Below are positions 45,332 through 53,352 of a stretch of 64,000 nt of DNA, in pieces. The first letter of the stretch is position 1. Each line of letters begins with the position of its first letter. This stretch comes from an uncultured Bacteroidales bacterium. Lineage in GTDB: Bacteria > Bacteroidota > Bacteroidia > Bacteroidales > P3. The position numbers and the translations under genes are program-made. The stretch spans positions 42,090-106,089 of the forward strand of contig CAMWNM010000003.1 in the NCBI GenBank assembly GCA_947175635.1. The letters are read 5' to 3'. The notes below the pieces were generated by a model that was not told the DNA's origin, ran no database searches, and was given only the letters and a program-made list of their open reading frames with translations.

Positions 45332-47947
45332 TTACTCCTGTATGATGATTTGCATGCTGTCCATGTCTATTTCATAACTTCCTATCTTGCTCCAGGAAGC
45401 CTTATCAAGCACAAGGTCGGCCGGAAGTTCTTCCACCGTGGTCATTTCGATGCGTTGCAACGCATACCTGCCAGCCCGAAGCTCTTTGATTTGAAGGCGT
45501 TGATTAGGCAATACCTCTCCATCTGCATTAAAGGCCTTCTCTTTATTCTTGAAGCTGTTCTTGCCCAGATTACCCACCTGCAGCAAACGCATGGCCGCAT
45601 CCACCGCCATAGCGCATGTCTTGGCCTTCTCATCCACCACCGCCCGCATTCCGATGCCGTTCACTATCACCCTTATCTCCGGTTTTCCGTCGGGATTAAG
45701 GGTAAACGGAATCTTGTTGGCATTGGCCATATCGGCCATGGATACCAACGAACTCAGACTGCGGTTGCCCGAAGGGATGAAATCCTCGCGCAATACGCTG
45801 AACTCGGTACGGCGGTTCAACTGATGCGCCGCCTCCTGCATGGAACGGTCTTTCAATCCCTGAATATAGGCATCGGTAAGCACCACGCCCGAATCGAACG
45901 TATAGGGCATCCCTTTATAGCAAGAGGTGATGGTACGGTCGAGCCGGCGCGGCTGATGGGATCCGTAGCCCCGGGCCAGCAAACGCTCGCCGTCGATACC
46001 GCGCAGAATAAGATAATCCACCACCGACTGGGCACGGTACTGCGACAAAGAGTCGTTGGTCATCGCTATCGGACGGGAGTCGGTATGGGAGGCCAGTTCG
46101 ATAACCAGACGCGGATTCTTTTCCAAAAGGATAATCAGATCCATCAAGGAGTCCTGATACTGTTCCTTCAAATCCCATTTACCCAGATCATACAGTATTT
46201 CAGGCAACACCACAGGACCTCTCGGCACGGGGGTAAGCACGAAATCGTGTTCGAAATCCTTGCTCGCCACCAATCCCACGGTGGTTTCCGTACCTTCCGA
46301 TCCCAGATAGTTCTTCTTCTCGGCTATAATCTTGTAGGTGGTGTTTTCATTTACCTGACCGGTATTGAAGATGTAATAGCCTCTGGCATCGGTGGTGGTG
46401 CTGATCAGCATACCGTCGCTGCCGGCCAACGACACCTCCGCCCCCGCAATGGGTTGAAGGGTTGACTCGCTGGTGATAGTGCCGGAAATGGTAAAAAGAA
46501 TATCGGGAAGATAGAACGAATAAATATCGTCGCTGCCTCGGCCGCCCCCACGACTGGAAGAGAAAAGCCCCTTGTTCTGACCGGGGATGAAACAGATGCC
46601 GAAATCATCGGCATTGGTATTGATGGGATAACCGAGGTTCTCTATTTCGGTAAAACGTCCGTCCCGCAGCACGGCACGGAAGATATCATACCCTCCCAGG
46701 GAGTTATGCCCCGTGGAGGCGAAATAGAACAAAGTATCGTTGCGCAGATAAGGATAGGCTTCCTTGTATTCCGTATTGACAAAGCGGCCGCCACGTTCGG
46801 CTTCCCTCCTGCCCTGAATCTCTTCTTCACTGTCGGTAATCTCCCAGTTCATATTGATCGGCTCTCCGAAAGTGCTTCCGCTTCCCACCGCATACCAGAT
46901 ATCCAGATCCCCGTAGCCACCTTCCCTGTTGGAGGCGAAATATAGCCGTTGACCGTCTTCGGTGATAAAAGGATGCACGAAATCCGACACGGAATCGTCT
47001 CCTATCACCACCTCCACCGGATCGCCCCATGCCTGACCGTCGAAAGTGGAGGTTTTGATGATGCAGCGGTTCTTTTTCTTGTTTTCGTTACCGCAATAAG
47101 TATAATACATCGTATTGCCGTCGTTGCAGAACGAAGCATCGCTTTCATTCGAAGAGGTGCTGGTCTTGCCATTCCTGTCCAACTTTTCGGGTTGGCTCCA
47201 ACCTCCTTTGGCATCCTGCTTGGCCACAAAGATGTCTGAAAAGCGCTGTCCGGTCCAGGCATCGGTCTTCTTTCCCGTAACGCCTTCCCGGGTGGAAGAA
47301 AAAGCCACGATAGAGCCTTCCGCATCATAGAAACGAGGCGTCCAATCCCCTGAATTGGTGTTGAGCTTACGCACGTTCTCCACCTGATAGCGGGAGGCCT
47401 CCGATGCCGAACGGCGGGCGATGATACTGGCCCGTAACCCCTGTATGCCGGCGCTATCGTCGGGAATATAATCCAGATAGTTTTCGTAATTGGCGATGGC
47501 CGCATCGAATTCCCCCTCGCTGAGCTGCAGGGCACCCAAATGGAAAAAAACCTTGGGATCCACTTTATGGTATCCGGCACGGATACAACGCTGATACTGG
47601 CGGGCGGCCAACTTGGCCTGGCCGCTGTATCGATAAGATTCGGCAATCTGATAAAGAATACGGTTCTTGAGATCCGGATCAGTCTTGCGGCTGCGCTTGC
47701 CCATCTTGGCAAAAGCCTTCTGATATTGGGTAACCGCCACATCGTACATGTGGTAACGGAAAGCCGTATCCGCCTTTTTTATCTGACGGTTTTGCGCGAA
47801 AGCAACCTGCACCGAAAGAAAGCCGCATACGACCCAACACAGCATAACGTGCAAGACAAGCCCTCTCCTGCCTTTTCCCGCGGCGGGGCGGCACACTTCT
47901 GCGGGCATATCCCCGGCCGGTTTGTCGAAAAGGATTTTCATGCGCAT
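45332..47947 (-). CDS. PorE-like OmpA-family protein with a C-terminal degenerate retropepsin-like domain
   Basis: An 871-residue envelope protein. It has an N-terminal signal/hydrophobic segment (LVLHVMLCWVVCGFLSVQVA) and TPR-like helices (about 60-180). PD40/beta-propeller repeats follow (about 190-450; FASNREGGYGDLDIWYA and FSSSRGGGRGSDDIYSF). A carboxypeptidase-regulatory domain (ISGTITSESTLQPIAGAEVS) precedes an OmpA C-terminal peptidoglycan-binding domain (about 580-730; IELASHTDSRPIAMTNDSLS, LNRRTEFSVL), which contains an insert of about 35 residues. The first four modules are those of PorE, which ties T9SS to peptidoglycan in Porphyromonas. The last 126 residues (from about 746) look like a clan AA aspartic protease fold, IRVIVNGIGMRAVVDEKAKT, with DEK where DTG would be. 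No lipobox is seen. PorE identity is an inference; many OmpA/PD40 proteins share this layout. Confidence 0.75.
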   Translation of the reverse strand: MRMKILFDKPAGDMPAEVCRPAAGKGRRGLVLHVMLCWVVCGFLSVQVAFAQNRQIKKADTAFRYHMYDVAVTQYQKAFAKMGKRSRKTDPDLKNRILYQIAESYRYSGQAKLAARQYQRCIRAGYHKVDPKVFFHLGALQLSEGEFDAAIANYENYLDYIPDDSAGIQGLRASIIARRSASEASRYQVENVRKLNTNSGDWTPRFYDAEGSIVAFSSTREGVTGKKTDAWTGQRFSDIFVAKQDAKGGWSQPEKLDRNGKTSTSSNESDASFCNDGNTMYYTYCGNENKKKNRCIIKTSTFDGQAWGDPVEVVIGDDSVSDFVHPFITEDGQRLYFASNREGGYGDLDIWYAVGSGSTFGEPINMNWEITDSEEEIQGRREAERGGRFVNTEYKEAYPYLRNDTLFYFASTGHNSLGGYDIFRAVLRDGRFTEIENLGYPINTNADDFGICFIPGQNKGLFSSSRGGGRGSDDIYSFYLPDILFTISGTITSESTLQPIAGAEVSLAGSDGMLISTTTDARGYYIFNTGQVNENTTYKIIAEKKNYLGSEGTETTVGLVASKDFEHDFVLTPVPRGPVVLPEILYDLGKWDLKEQYQDSLMDLIILLEKNPRLVIELASHTDSRPIAMTNDSLSQYRAQSVVDYLILRGIDGERLLARGYGSHQPRRLDRTITSCYKGMPYTFDSGVVLTDAYIQGLKDRSMQEAAHQLNRRTEFSVLREDFIPSGNRSLSSLVSMADMANANKIPFTLNPDGKPEIRVIVNGIGMRAVVDEKAKTCAMAVDAAMRLLQVGNLGKNSFKNKEKAFNADGEVLPNQRLQIKELRAGRYALQRIEMTTVEELPADLVLDKASWSKIGSYEIDMDSMQIIIQE

Positions 47948-48023
47948 TCCATCCTGTTTTAAGAGATAGTCAACTTTGCGAATTTACGGAGAATCCTGCA
48001 CAAAAAAAAGTACAAAATAAAAC

Positions 48024-48067
48024 AGCGGAGTTCCGGGCTGAACACTTTCATGCACCGAAACTCCGCT
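48024..48067 (-). terminator. Terminator of secDF
   Basis: On the minus strand AGCGGAGTTTCGG (48067-48055) pairs imperfectly with CCGGAACTCCGCT (48036-48024), followed by GTTTTATTTTG. It lies 43 bases after the secDF stop. Confidence 0.75.
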
Positions 48068-48109
48068 TGAATTCCTATCGAAAGGAACGTTTCTGTCTAT
48101 CAGGCGTTC

Positions 48110-51100
48110 TTACTTACCCGTATAGACGCCTCTTGCCTTGGCTTCTTTCATTTCCTTATTCTGCTTGCGCAACAACAAGCGGTAGGAAATCGGCGAAGCG
48201 ATAAAGATGGACGAATAGGTACCGATGATGACACCGCAGAGAATGCAGAATACGAAGCCTCTGATCACTTCGCCCCCGAAGATGAAGATCATCAACAAGG
48301 TAACCAAAGTCGTGCAGGAGGTGTTGATGGTACGCGGCAACGTACTGTTGATGGCCGTGTTTATGTTATCGAACAAGCTGTGCTTGGGATAAAGCCCCAT
48401 GTTTTCGCGGATACGGTCGAATACAATCACCGTATCGTTGATGGAGTAACCGATAAGGGTCAGGATGGCGGCGATGAAAGCCTGGTCGATGTCGAGCGAG
48501 AAAGGCAGTACGCCATAGAAAAGCGAGAACAGACCAATCGAGATCAATACATTGTGAACCAAGGCAACCAAACCGCCGATACCGAACTGCCAACGTTTGA
48601 AACGTACGGCGATATATCCGAAGATAAACACCAAAGCGATGGCCACGGCGATGAAGGCGGAACGGGTGATATCGGTGGCCACGGCCGCGCCGACCACTTC
48701 CGAGTTGATCTGCCCTACGGTTTCGTCTTCATTGAAGATTTTATAGTCGATCGGTGTATCGAAGAAATCCTTGCAACCTTCGTACAGACGGTTTTCCACA
48801 TCTTCGTCCACTTCGCTTCCCGTTTCGGTAATGCGGTATTTGGTGGTAACCTTTACCTGATTGGACGGCCCGTAGGTTTTCACTTCAGGGGCGTCTCCAT
48901 CGAAAGCCTCCGTCAAGCTGGCACGTATTTCATTGGCGTTTACAACCTTATCAAAGCGAACCACATAGGTTCTACCACCGGTAAAATCAATACCCAGACT
49001 TAATCCGCGCACACAGAGCGATACCACGCAAATCAGCACCACGATACCCGAAACGATAAAGGAGTACCGGCTCTTCCCGATAAAGTCGATCTTGGCTTTG
49101 GACAGGAAGTTTTCGGAAAACTTGTGGCTGAATGTGATTCTGACGTCCTTGTCCAGCCAACGGTTGAAGATCAAGCGCGAAATGAAAATGGCGGTGAACA
49201 TGGAGGTAAGGATACCGATGCAAAGCGTAGTGGCGAAACCTTGAATGGGACCTGTACCGAAATACAACAGGATGATACCGGTGATCAATGTGGTGACGTT
49301 ACCGTCGATAATGGCCGAGTAGGCGTTCTTGTATCCGTCGTGGATAGCCATCCTCATGGACTTGCCGGCCCTCAGCTCTTCCTTGATACGTTCGTAGATG
49401 ATTACATTGGCATCCACCGCCATACCGAGGGTAAGCACGATACCGGCGATACCCGAGAGAGTAAGCACCGCACCGAGGGAGGTAAGGATACCGAAAATAA
49501 AGAACATATTCACCAGCAACGCGATGTTGGCCACCCAGCCGGCTCTATTGTAGAAGATGTACATATAGACGAGAATCATCACGAAAGCCAGCAAGAAAGA
49601 AATCAAGCTGTGCGAGATGGATTCCTGTCCAAGAGAAGGTCCTACCACGGCTTCCTGGACGATATTGGCCGGAGCCGGCAACTTACCGGCCTTGAGCACG
49701 TTGGCGAGGTCCTGACCTTCTTCCACGGTAAAGCCGCCGGTTATAGAGGAGCGACCGCCGGCGATCTCGCCGTTCACAGTAGGCCATGAATAAGCCACAT
49801 TATCCAGAACGATGGCGATGGAACGTCCGATATTGTTTCCGGTAAGGTTCTTCCAGATTCTGGCGCCTTCCGTATTCATGCTCATGCTGATTTCAACACC
49901 GCCGTGCTGACCGAAATCCTGACGGGCGTCGGTTACCGCATCGCCGGCCAAAGGAGCGCGGCCGTCGCGGGTATTCACCTTGAGGGCTATCAGCGAGTAA
50001 ACATCGGTATTGGGCTGAACGGGCTTAACCGACCATACGAACTTTACATTGCGCGGAAACTTGGCCTTGCTCTGCCCGAGCATCATGTCCACCTTGTCCA
50101 TATCTTTTTGGCGGGCATATCCCACAACAGGACCGGGACGCTGTTCTTCCCCCTGGTACAAGGCCGGTTGAAGAACCGTGAAAAGGGGATTGGCGGCACG
50201 GTACTCGGCATCGTCCAAAGTCTGATCTATCGTGTTGTCGGCATTCTGGGCAATCTTAGCCAGCAAATCATTGCTGTCCGCCACCGCTTCGGCGGGCGTT
50301 TCCTCCGCTTTCCGTTCTGCCTGGGGCGCCTCCTGCAATTTCTGAATCGAAGCCAGATAAGCGTTGGCCTCTTGCAGGTAGGGTATCAATTCGCTGAACT
50401 CATAGGTTTCCCAAAATTCCAACTGGGCCGTTCCCTGCAACAGTTTACGCACACGGGCGGGATCTTTCACACCGGGCAGTTCCACCAGAATACGGTCGGT
50501 CTGCGCCAGTTTCTGGATATTGGGCTGCGCCACACCGAATTTATCAATACGGGTACGGAGAATCTGATAGGTGCGGTCGAACGCGCTCGCGGTTTCTTTG
50601 CGGATAGCGGCAACCACCTGCGGATTGGTGGAAGAAGCGTTCACATCTTTCATTTCGAAACTGAAGATGGCCGCCATCCGGGCGTTGGGATCCTTCTCGT
50701 TCCATACACGGGCGAACACATCCACGAAATTCGTGTTCGGTTCGGTCCGGTTCACGATCACCGCTTCGTTCACCACGCTGTTGAAGAAAGTATCGGTGCT
50801 GAAACCCGAAAGGGCGCGGACCACATCTACCGTGGAAACCTCCATGGTAACGTTCATACCGCCGCGGAGGTCAAGCCCAAGGTTCAGTTCCCGGCTTTTG
50901 CATTCTTTATAAGTGTATTTACGAATCCAGATGTTGTAGATAACATCATTGCCTACCGAATCGATAAAATACTGATGTTTCTGATTGTAAATCGAATCGA
51001 AAACATAGCGTTCCCTCGTTGCATTGTCGCCGGCCAATGCCTTGGCTTCCAACGCCGTGCCGTTTGTGGCAAACACATCAGCCCTGCGGTCAACCCTGCG

Positions 51101-51184
51101 GGCAAAAAACGTGAACGACAATTGGAAAAGACAAATGATAGCAAAAGCTATGGCGAAAAACTTTATGACACCCTTGTTTTGCAT
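48110..51184 (-). CDS. secDF: Fused protein translocase subunits SecD and SecF
   Basis: A 1024-residue inner-membrane protein in which SecD (about residues 1-640) and SecF (about 680-1024) are joined. The SecD half has GLDLRGGMNVTMEVSTVDVV, the periplasmic P1 region with a long Ala/Glu-rich insertion near residue 290 (EAPQAERKAEETPAEA), and AGIVLTLGMAVDANVIIYER in helix 4. The SecF half has GIDFTGGRTYVVRFDKVVNA and YSINDTVIVFDRIRENM. These acidic/aspartate motifs are those that conduct protons to help preprotein release at the periplasmic side. The fusion is usual in Bacteroidota. It has a good promoter at 51273-51303 and its own terminator, so it is monocistronic. Confidence 0.96.
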   Translation of the reverse strand: MQNKGVIKFFAIAFAIICLFQLSFTFFARRVDRRADVFATNGTALEAKALAGDNATRERYVFDSIYNQKHQYFIDSVGNDVIYNIWIRKYTYKECKSRELNLGLDLRGGMNVTMEVSTVDVVRALSGFSTDTFFNSVVNEAVIVNRTEPNTNFVDVFARVWNEKDPNARMAAIFSFEMKDVNASSTNPQVVAAIRKETASAFDRTYQILRTRIDKFGVAQPNIQKLAQTDRILVELPGVKDPARVRKLLQGTAQLEFWETYEFSELIPYLQEANAYLASIQKLQEAPQAERKAEETPAEAVADSNDLLAKIAQNADNTIDQTLDDAEYRAANPLFTVLQPALYQGEEQRPGPVVGYARQKDMDKVDMMLGQSKAKFPRNVKFVWSVKPVQPNTDVYSLIALKVNTRDGRAPLAGDAVTDARQDFGQHGGVEISMSMNTEGARIWKNLTGNNIGRSIAIVLDNVAYSWPTVNGEIAGGRSSITGGFTVEEGQDLANVLKAGKLPAPANIVQEAVVGPSLGQESISHSLISFLLAFVMILVYMYIFYNRAGWVANIALLVNMFFIFGILTSLGAVLTLSGIAGIVLTLGMAVDANVIIYERIKEELRAGKSMRMAIHDGYKNAYSAIIDGNVTTLITGIILLYFGTGPIQGFATTLCIGILTSMFTAIFISRLIFNRWLDKDVRITFSHKFSENFLSKAKIDFIGKSRYSFIVSGIVVLICVVSLCVRGLSLGIDFTGGRTYVVRFDKVVNANEIRASLTEAFDGDAPEVKTYGPSNQVKVTTKYRITETGSEVDEDVENRLYEGCKDFFDTPIDYKIFNEDETVGQINSEVVGAAVATDITRSAFIAVAIALVFIFGYIAVRFKRWQFGIGGLVALVHNVLISIGLFSLFYGVLPFSLDIDQAFIAAILTLIGYSINDTVIVFDRIRENMGLYPKHSLFDNINTAINSTLPRTINTSCTTLVTLLMIFIFGGEVIRGFVFCILCGVIIGTYSSIFIASPISYRLLLRKQNKEMKEAKARGVYTGK

Positions 51185-51272
51185 GGTATAATTTGATTTT
51201 ATTGTATTTCCTTTTTTTCATCCGCTTTCCCAAAACCGTTCGAACGCAGACGAATCAACTCAAAAATAGGCG

Positions 51273-51303
51273 CAAAGATACAATTATTTTCGTTAGAAAC
51301 AAA
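51273..51303 (-). promoter_or_regulatory. secDF promoter
   Basis: On the minus strand TTTG (51303-51300) is separated by 19 bases from TATCTTTG (51280-51273), an exact match to the Bacteroidota -33/-7 consensus and spacing. It predicts a 5' untranslated region of about 80 bases before the secDF ATG. Confidence 0.75.
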
Positions 51304-51736
51304 CCTTCGATCCCCCTAACGACCTGCCATTTCCCCCGCGCAAAAACGCGCCCCTGCCGCGGCAAACTTCTTCGTAGTAAATATCCTGTTTCAGAAAATA
51401 CGTCATTTTGACAACCGCGGTCCCGGCGGTTATGTCTTTTCCCTACCGCACTCACTAAAACGCCGATAAAATAATTTTAAAAGCCGGTTGTACACCAACC
51501 GTTTCAACACGCCCCTTCATCCCGAACCCAATCTTTTCCTGCTGAAGCAAAATTTTGTTTAAAAATCAAGGATGGCATGGCGGGAATGGAAAACTTGCAA
51601 TTATACAGGAATAATTAAGCGCCGTAGAAAACAAAGCACAGATTTCCATACAAAATGCGTGAAAGATCAGTGCAACGGCATGACATTCCCCTGTACGCAC
51701 GGTATCAAATTCCCGTCGGATTATCCAATAATTCAT

Positions 51737-51744
51737 TACCTTTG
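51737..51744 (+). promoter_or_regulatory. -7 box of tnaA
   Basis: TACCTTTG matches TAnnTTTG exactly and lies 82 bases before the tnaA ATG. No strong -33 TTTG was found about 19 bases upstream, which might mean activator dependence. Confidence 0.55.
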
Positions 51745-51759
51745 CACCTTATGCCATCC

Positions 51760-51773
51760 CCTCCGGCTGGAGG
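51760..51773 (+). promoter_or_regulatory. Small hairpin in the tnaA leader
   Basis: CCTCC-GGCT-GGAGG can form a 5-bp GC stem with a 4-base loop, about 15 bases after the predicted -7 box. It would lie near the 5' end of the mRNA. It has no T-run, so it may stabilise or regulate the leader rather than terminate it. Confidence 0.3.
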
Positions 51774-51826
51774 AGACCGTTTCAGCACGACAATTTATTA
51801 ATTATAAATACAATAAACTAAAAACC

Positions 51827-53203
51827 ATGGAATTACCATTCGCAGAATCTTGGAAAATCAAGATGGTGGAGCCTATCAAGAAAAGCACGCGCGCAGAACG
51901 CGAAAAGTGGCTTAAAGAGGCTCATTACAATGTATTTCAGCTCAAGTCGGAGCAAGTCTATATAGACTGCATCACCGACTCCGGAACAGGTGCGATGAGC
52001 GACCGCCAATGGGCGGCCATGATGATGGGAGACGAAAGCTATGCCGGAGCCTCCTCCTTCTTCCGGCTTAAAGACACCATCACCCGCATCACCGGTTTCC
52101 AGTACGTAATCCCGACCCATCAGGGACGTGCCGCCGAAAACGTATTGTTCAGCCATCTGGTGAAAGCCGGTGCGGTCGTTCCCGGAAACTCGCATTTCGA
52201 CACCACCAAGGGACATATCGAAAGCCGCAAAGCCACCGCATTGGACTGCACGATCGATGAAGCGAAAGACACGCAGCTCGAATTGCCTTTCAAGGGCAAT
52301 GTGGATCCCAAGAAACTGGAAAAAGCCTTGGCCGAACACGCCGACAAAGTGCCTTTCATCATCGTTACCGTTACCAACAACACCGCCGGCGGACAGCCCG
52401 TTTCGATGCAGAACTTGCGCGAAGTGAGGGCCATCGCCGACAAATACAAAAAACGCGTCATCCTCGATTCCGCCCGTTTTGCCGAAAACGCTTACTTCAT
52501 CAAGACCCGTGAAAAAGGCTATGAAAACAAAACCATCAAGGAAATTGTAAAGGAAATGTTCTCCTTGGCCGACGGTATGACCATGTCTGCCAAAAAAGAC
52601 GGCATCGTGAACATGGGCGGCTTCATCGCCACCCGTCACGAAGACTGGTACGAAGGGGCCAAATGCTTCTGCATTCCTTTCGAAGGCTACCTGACTTACG
52701 GCGGTATGAACGGCCGTGATATGGACGCGCTGGCTGTCGGTCTGGACGAAAACACCGAATTCGACAATCTCGAAACCCGTATCAAACAAGTGGAATACCT
52801 GGCCAAACGCCTCGATGAATTCGGAATCCCCTACCAGCGTCCTGCCGGCGGTCATGCCATTTTCGTGGACGCCAGCCGTATCCTGACCGAAATTCCCAAG
52901 GAAGAATTTCCGGCCCAGACACTTACCATCGAACTGTATTTGGAAGCCGGTATCCGCGGTTGCGAAATCGGCTATATCCTGGCAGACCGCGATCCCGTTA
53001 CCCGCGAAAACCGCTTCGGAGGCTTGGATCTGCTCCGTCTCTGCATCCCGCGCCGCGTGTACACCAACAACCACATGGACGTGATTGCCGTGGCCCTGAA
53101 AAACGTGTTCGACCGTCGTAACCAAATCAAACGCGGTGTACGCATCACTTGGGAAGCCGAACTGATGCGCCACTTTACCGTTCAGCTCGAAAGACTCGGC
53201 TAA
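51827..53203 (+). CDS. tnaA: Tryptophanase (tryptophan indole-lyase)
   Basis: A 458-residue PLP enzyme that splits tryptophan into indole, pyruvate and ammonia in the cytoplasm. The start MELPFAESWKIKMVEPI is typical of the family. Other landmarks are GDESYAGASSFFRL, PTHQGRAAENVLF, VTVTNNTAGGQPVSM, LDSARFAENAYFI and the PLP lysine in TMSAKKDGIVNMGG (K256/K257). I start at 51827 because this gives the usual length (Escherichia coli 471) and N-terminus; the frame is open upstream to 51572. No tnaC-like leader peptide separate from this frame, and no tnaB permease gene, was found nearby. A strong terminator follows. Indole production is the expected outcome. Confidence 0.96.
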   Translation: MELPFAESWKIKMVEPIKKSTRAEREKWLKEAHYNVFQLKSEQVYIDCITDSGTGAMSDRQWAAMMMGDESYAGASSFFRLKDTITRITGFQYVIPTHQGRAAENVLFSHLVKAGAVVPGNSHFDTTKGHIESRKATALDCTIDEAKDTQLELPFKGNVDPKKLEKALAEHADKVPFIIVTVTNNTAGGQPVSMQNLREVRAIADKYKKRVILDSARFAENAYFIKTREKGYENKTIKEIVKEMFSLADGMTMSAKKDGIVNMGGFIATRHEDWYEGAKCFCIPFEGYLTYGGMNGRDMDALAVGLDENTEFDNLETRIKQVEYLAKRLDEFGIPYQRPAGGHAIFVDASRILTEIPKEEFPAQTLTIELYLEAGIRGCEIGYILADRDPVTRENRFGGLDLLRLCIPRRVYTNNHMDVIAVALKNVFDRRNQIKRGVRITWEAELMRHFTVQLERLG

Positions 53204-53224
53204 ACGGACGGGGCTCCCCTTTTT

Positions 53225-53287
53225 CAAAGGTGACCGTAAACGGCTCGCGTGCAGAAAACCGCTGTTTCCGTTGCGGTCACCTTTTTG
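53225..53287 (+). terminator. Terminator of tnaA
   Basis: AAAGGTGACCG (53226-53236) pairs with CGGTCACCTTT (53274-53284), with further ACGG/CCGT pairing inside, followed by a short T-run. It begins 22 bases after the tnaA stop and overlaps the open frame before the TamL-type gene, supporting the later start for that gene. Confidence 0.8.
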
Positions 53288-53352
53288 CTTTAAAACCTTT
53301 TTTGCGGATCGAACTTCCGCATTTTTTTACAAACCCTTCTCGTTTTATCCGG

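Larger units (their letters stand above)
51185..51826. other. 640-base gene-free region between secDF and tnaA
   Basis: This is the only gap over 300 bases without a gene. Its left part holds the secDF promoter. The middle (51310-51570) has several GC-rich short inverted repeats and nothing I can name. The right part holds a tnaA -7 box (51737-51744) and a small hairpin (51760-51773). In the tnaA frame there is no stop from the ATG at 51572 to the tnaA start; I think this 85-codon stretch is not coding, because it has no family-like sequence and would cross the promoter. Confidence 0.6.

Noticed and set aside
51833..53227. A 464-codon minus-strand open frame opposite tnaA
   Set aside because: It is a shadow of tryptophanase, with Gly/Phe/His-rich non-family sequence and no promoter.
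53149..53352. Upstream start of the TamL-type protein
   Set aside because: It lies within tnaA and across the tnaA terminator and hides the lipoprotein signal peptide that begins at 53353.
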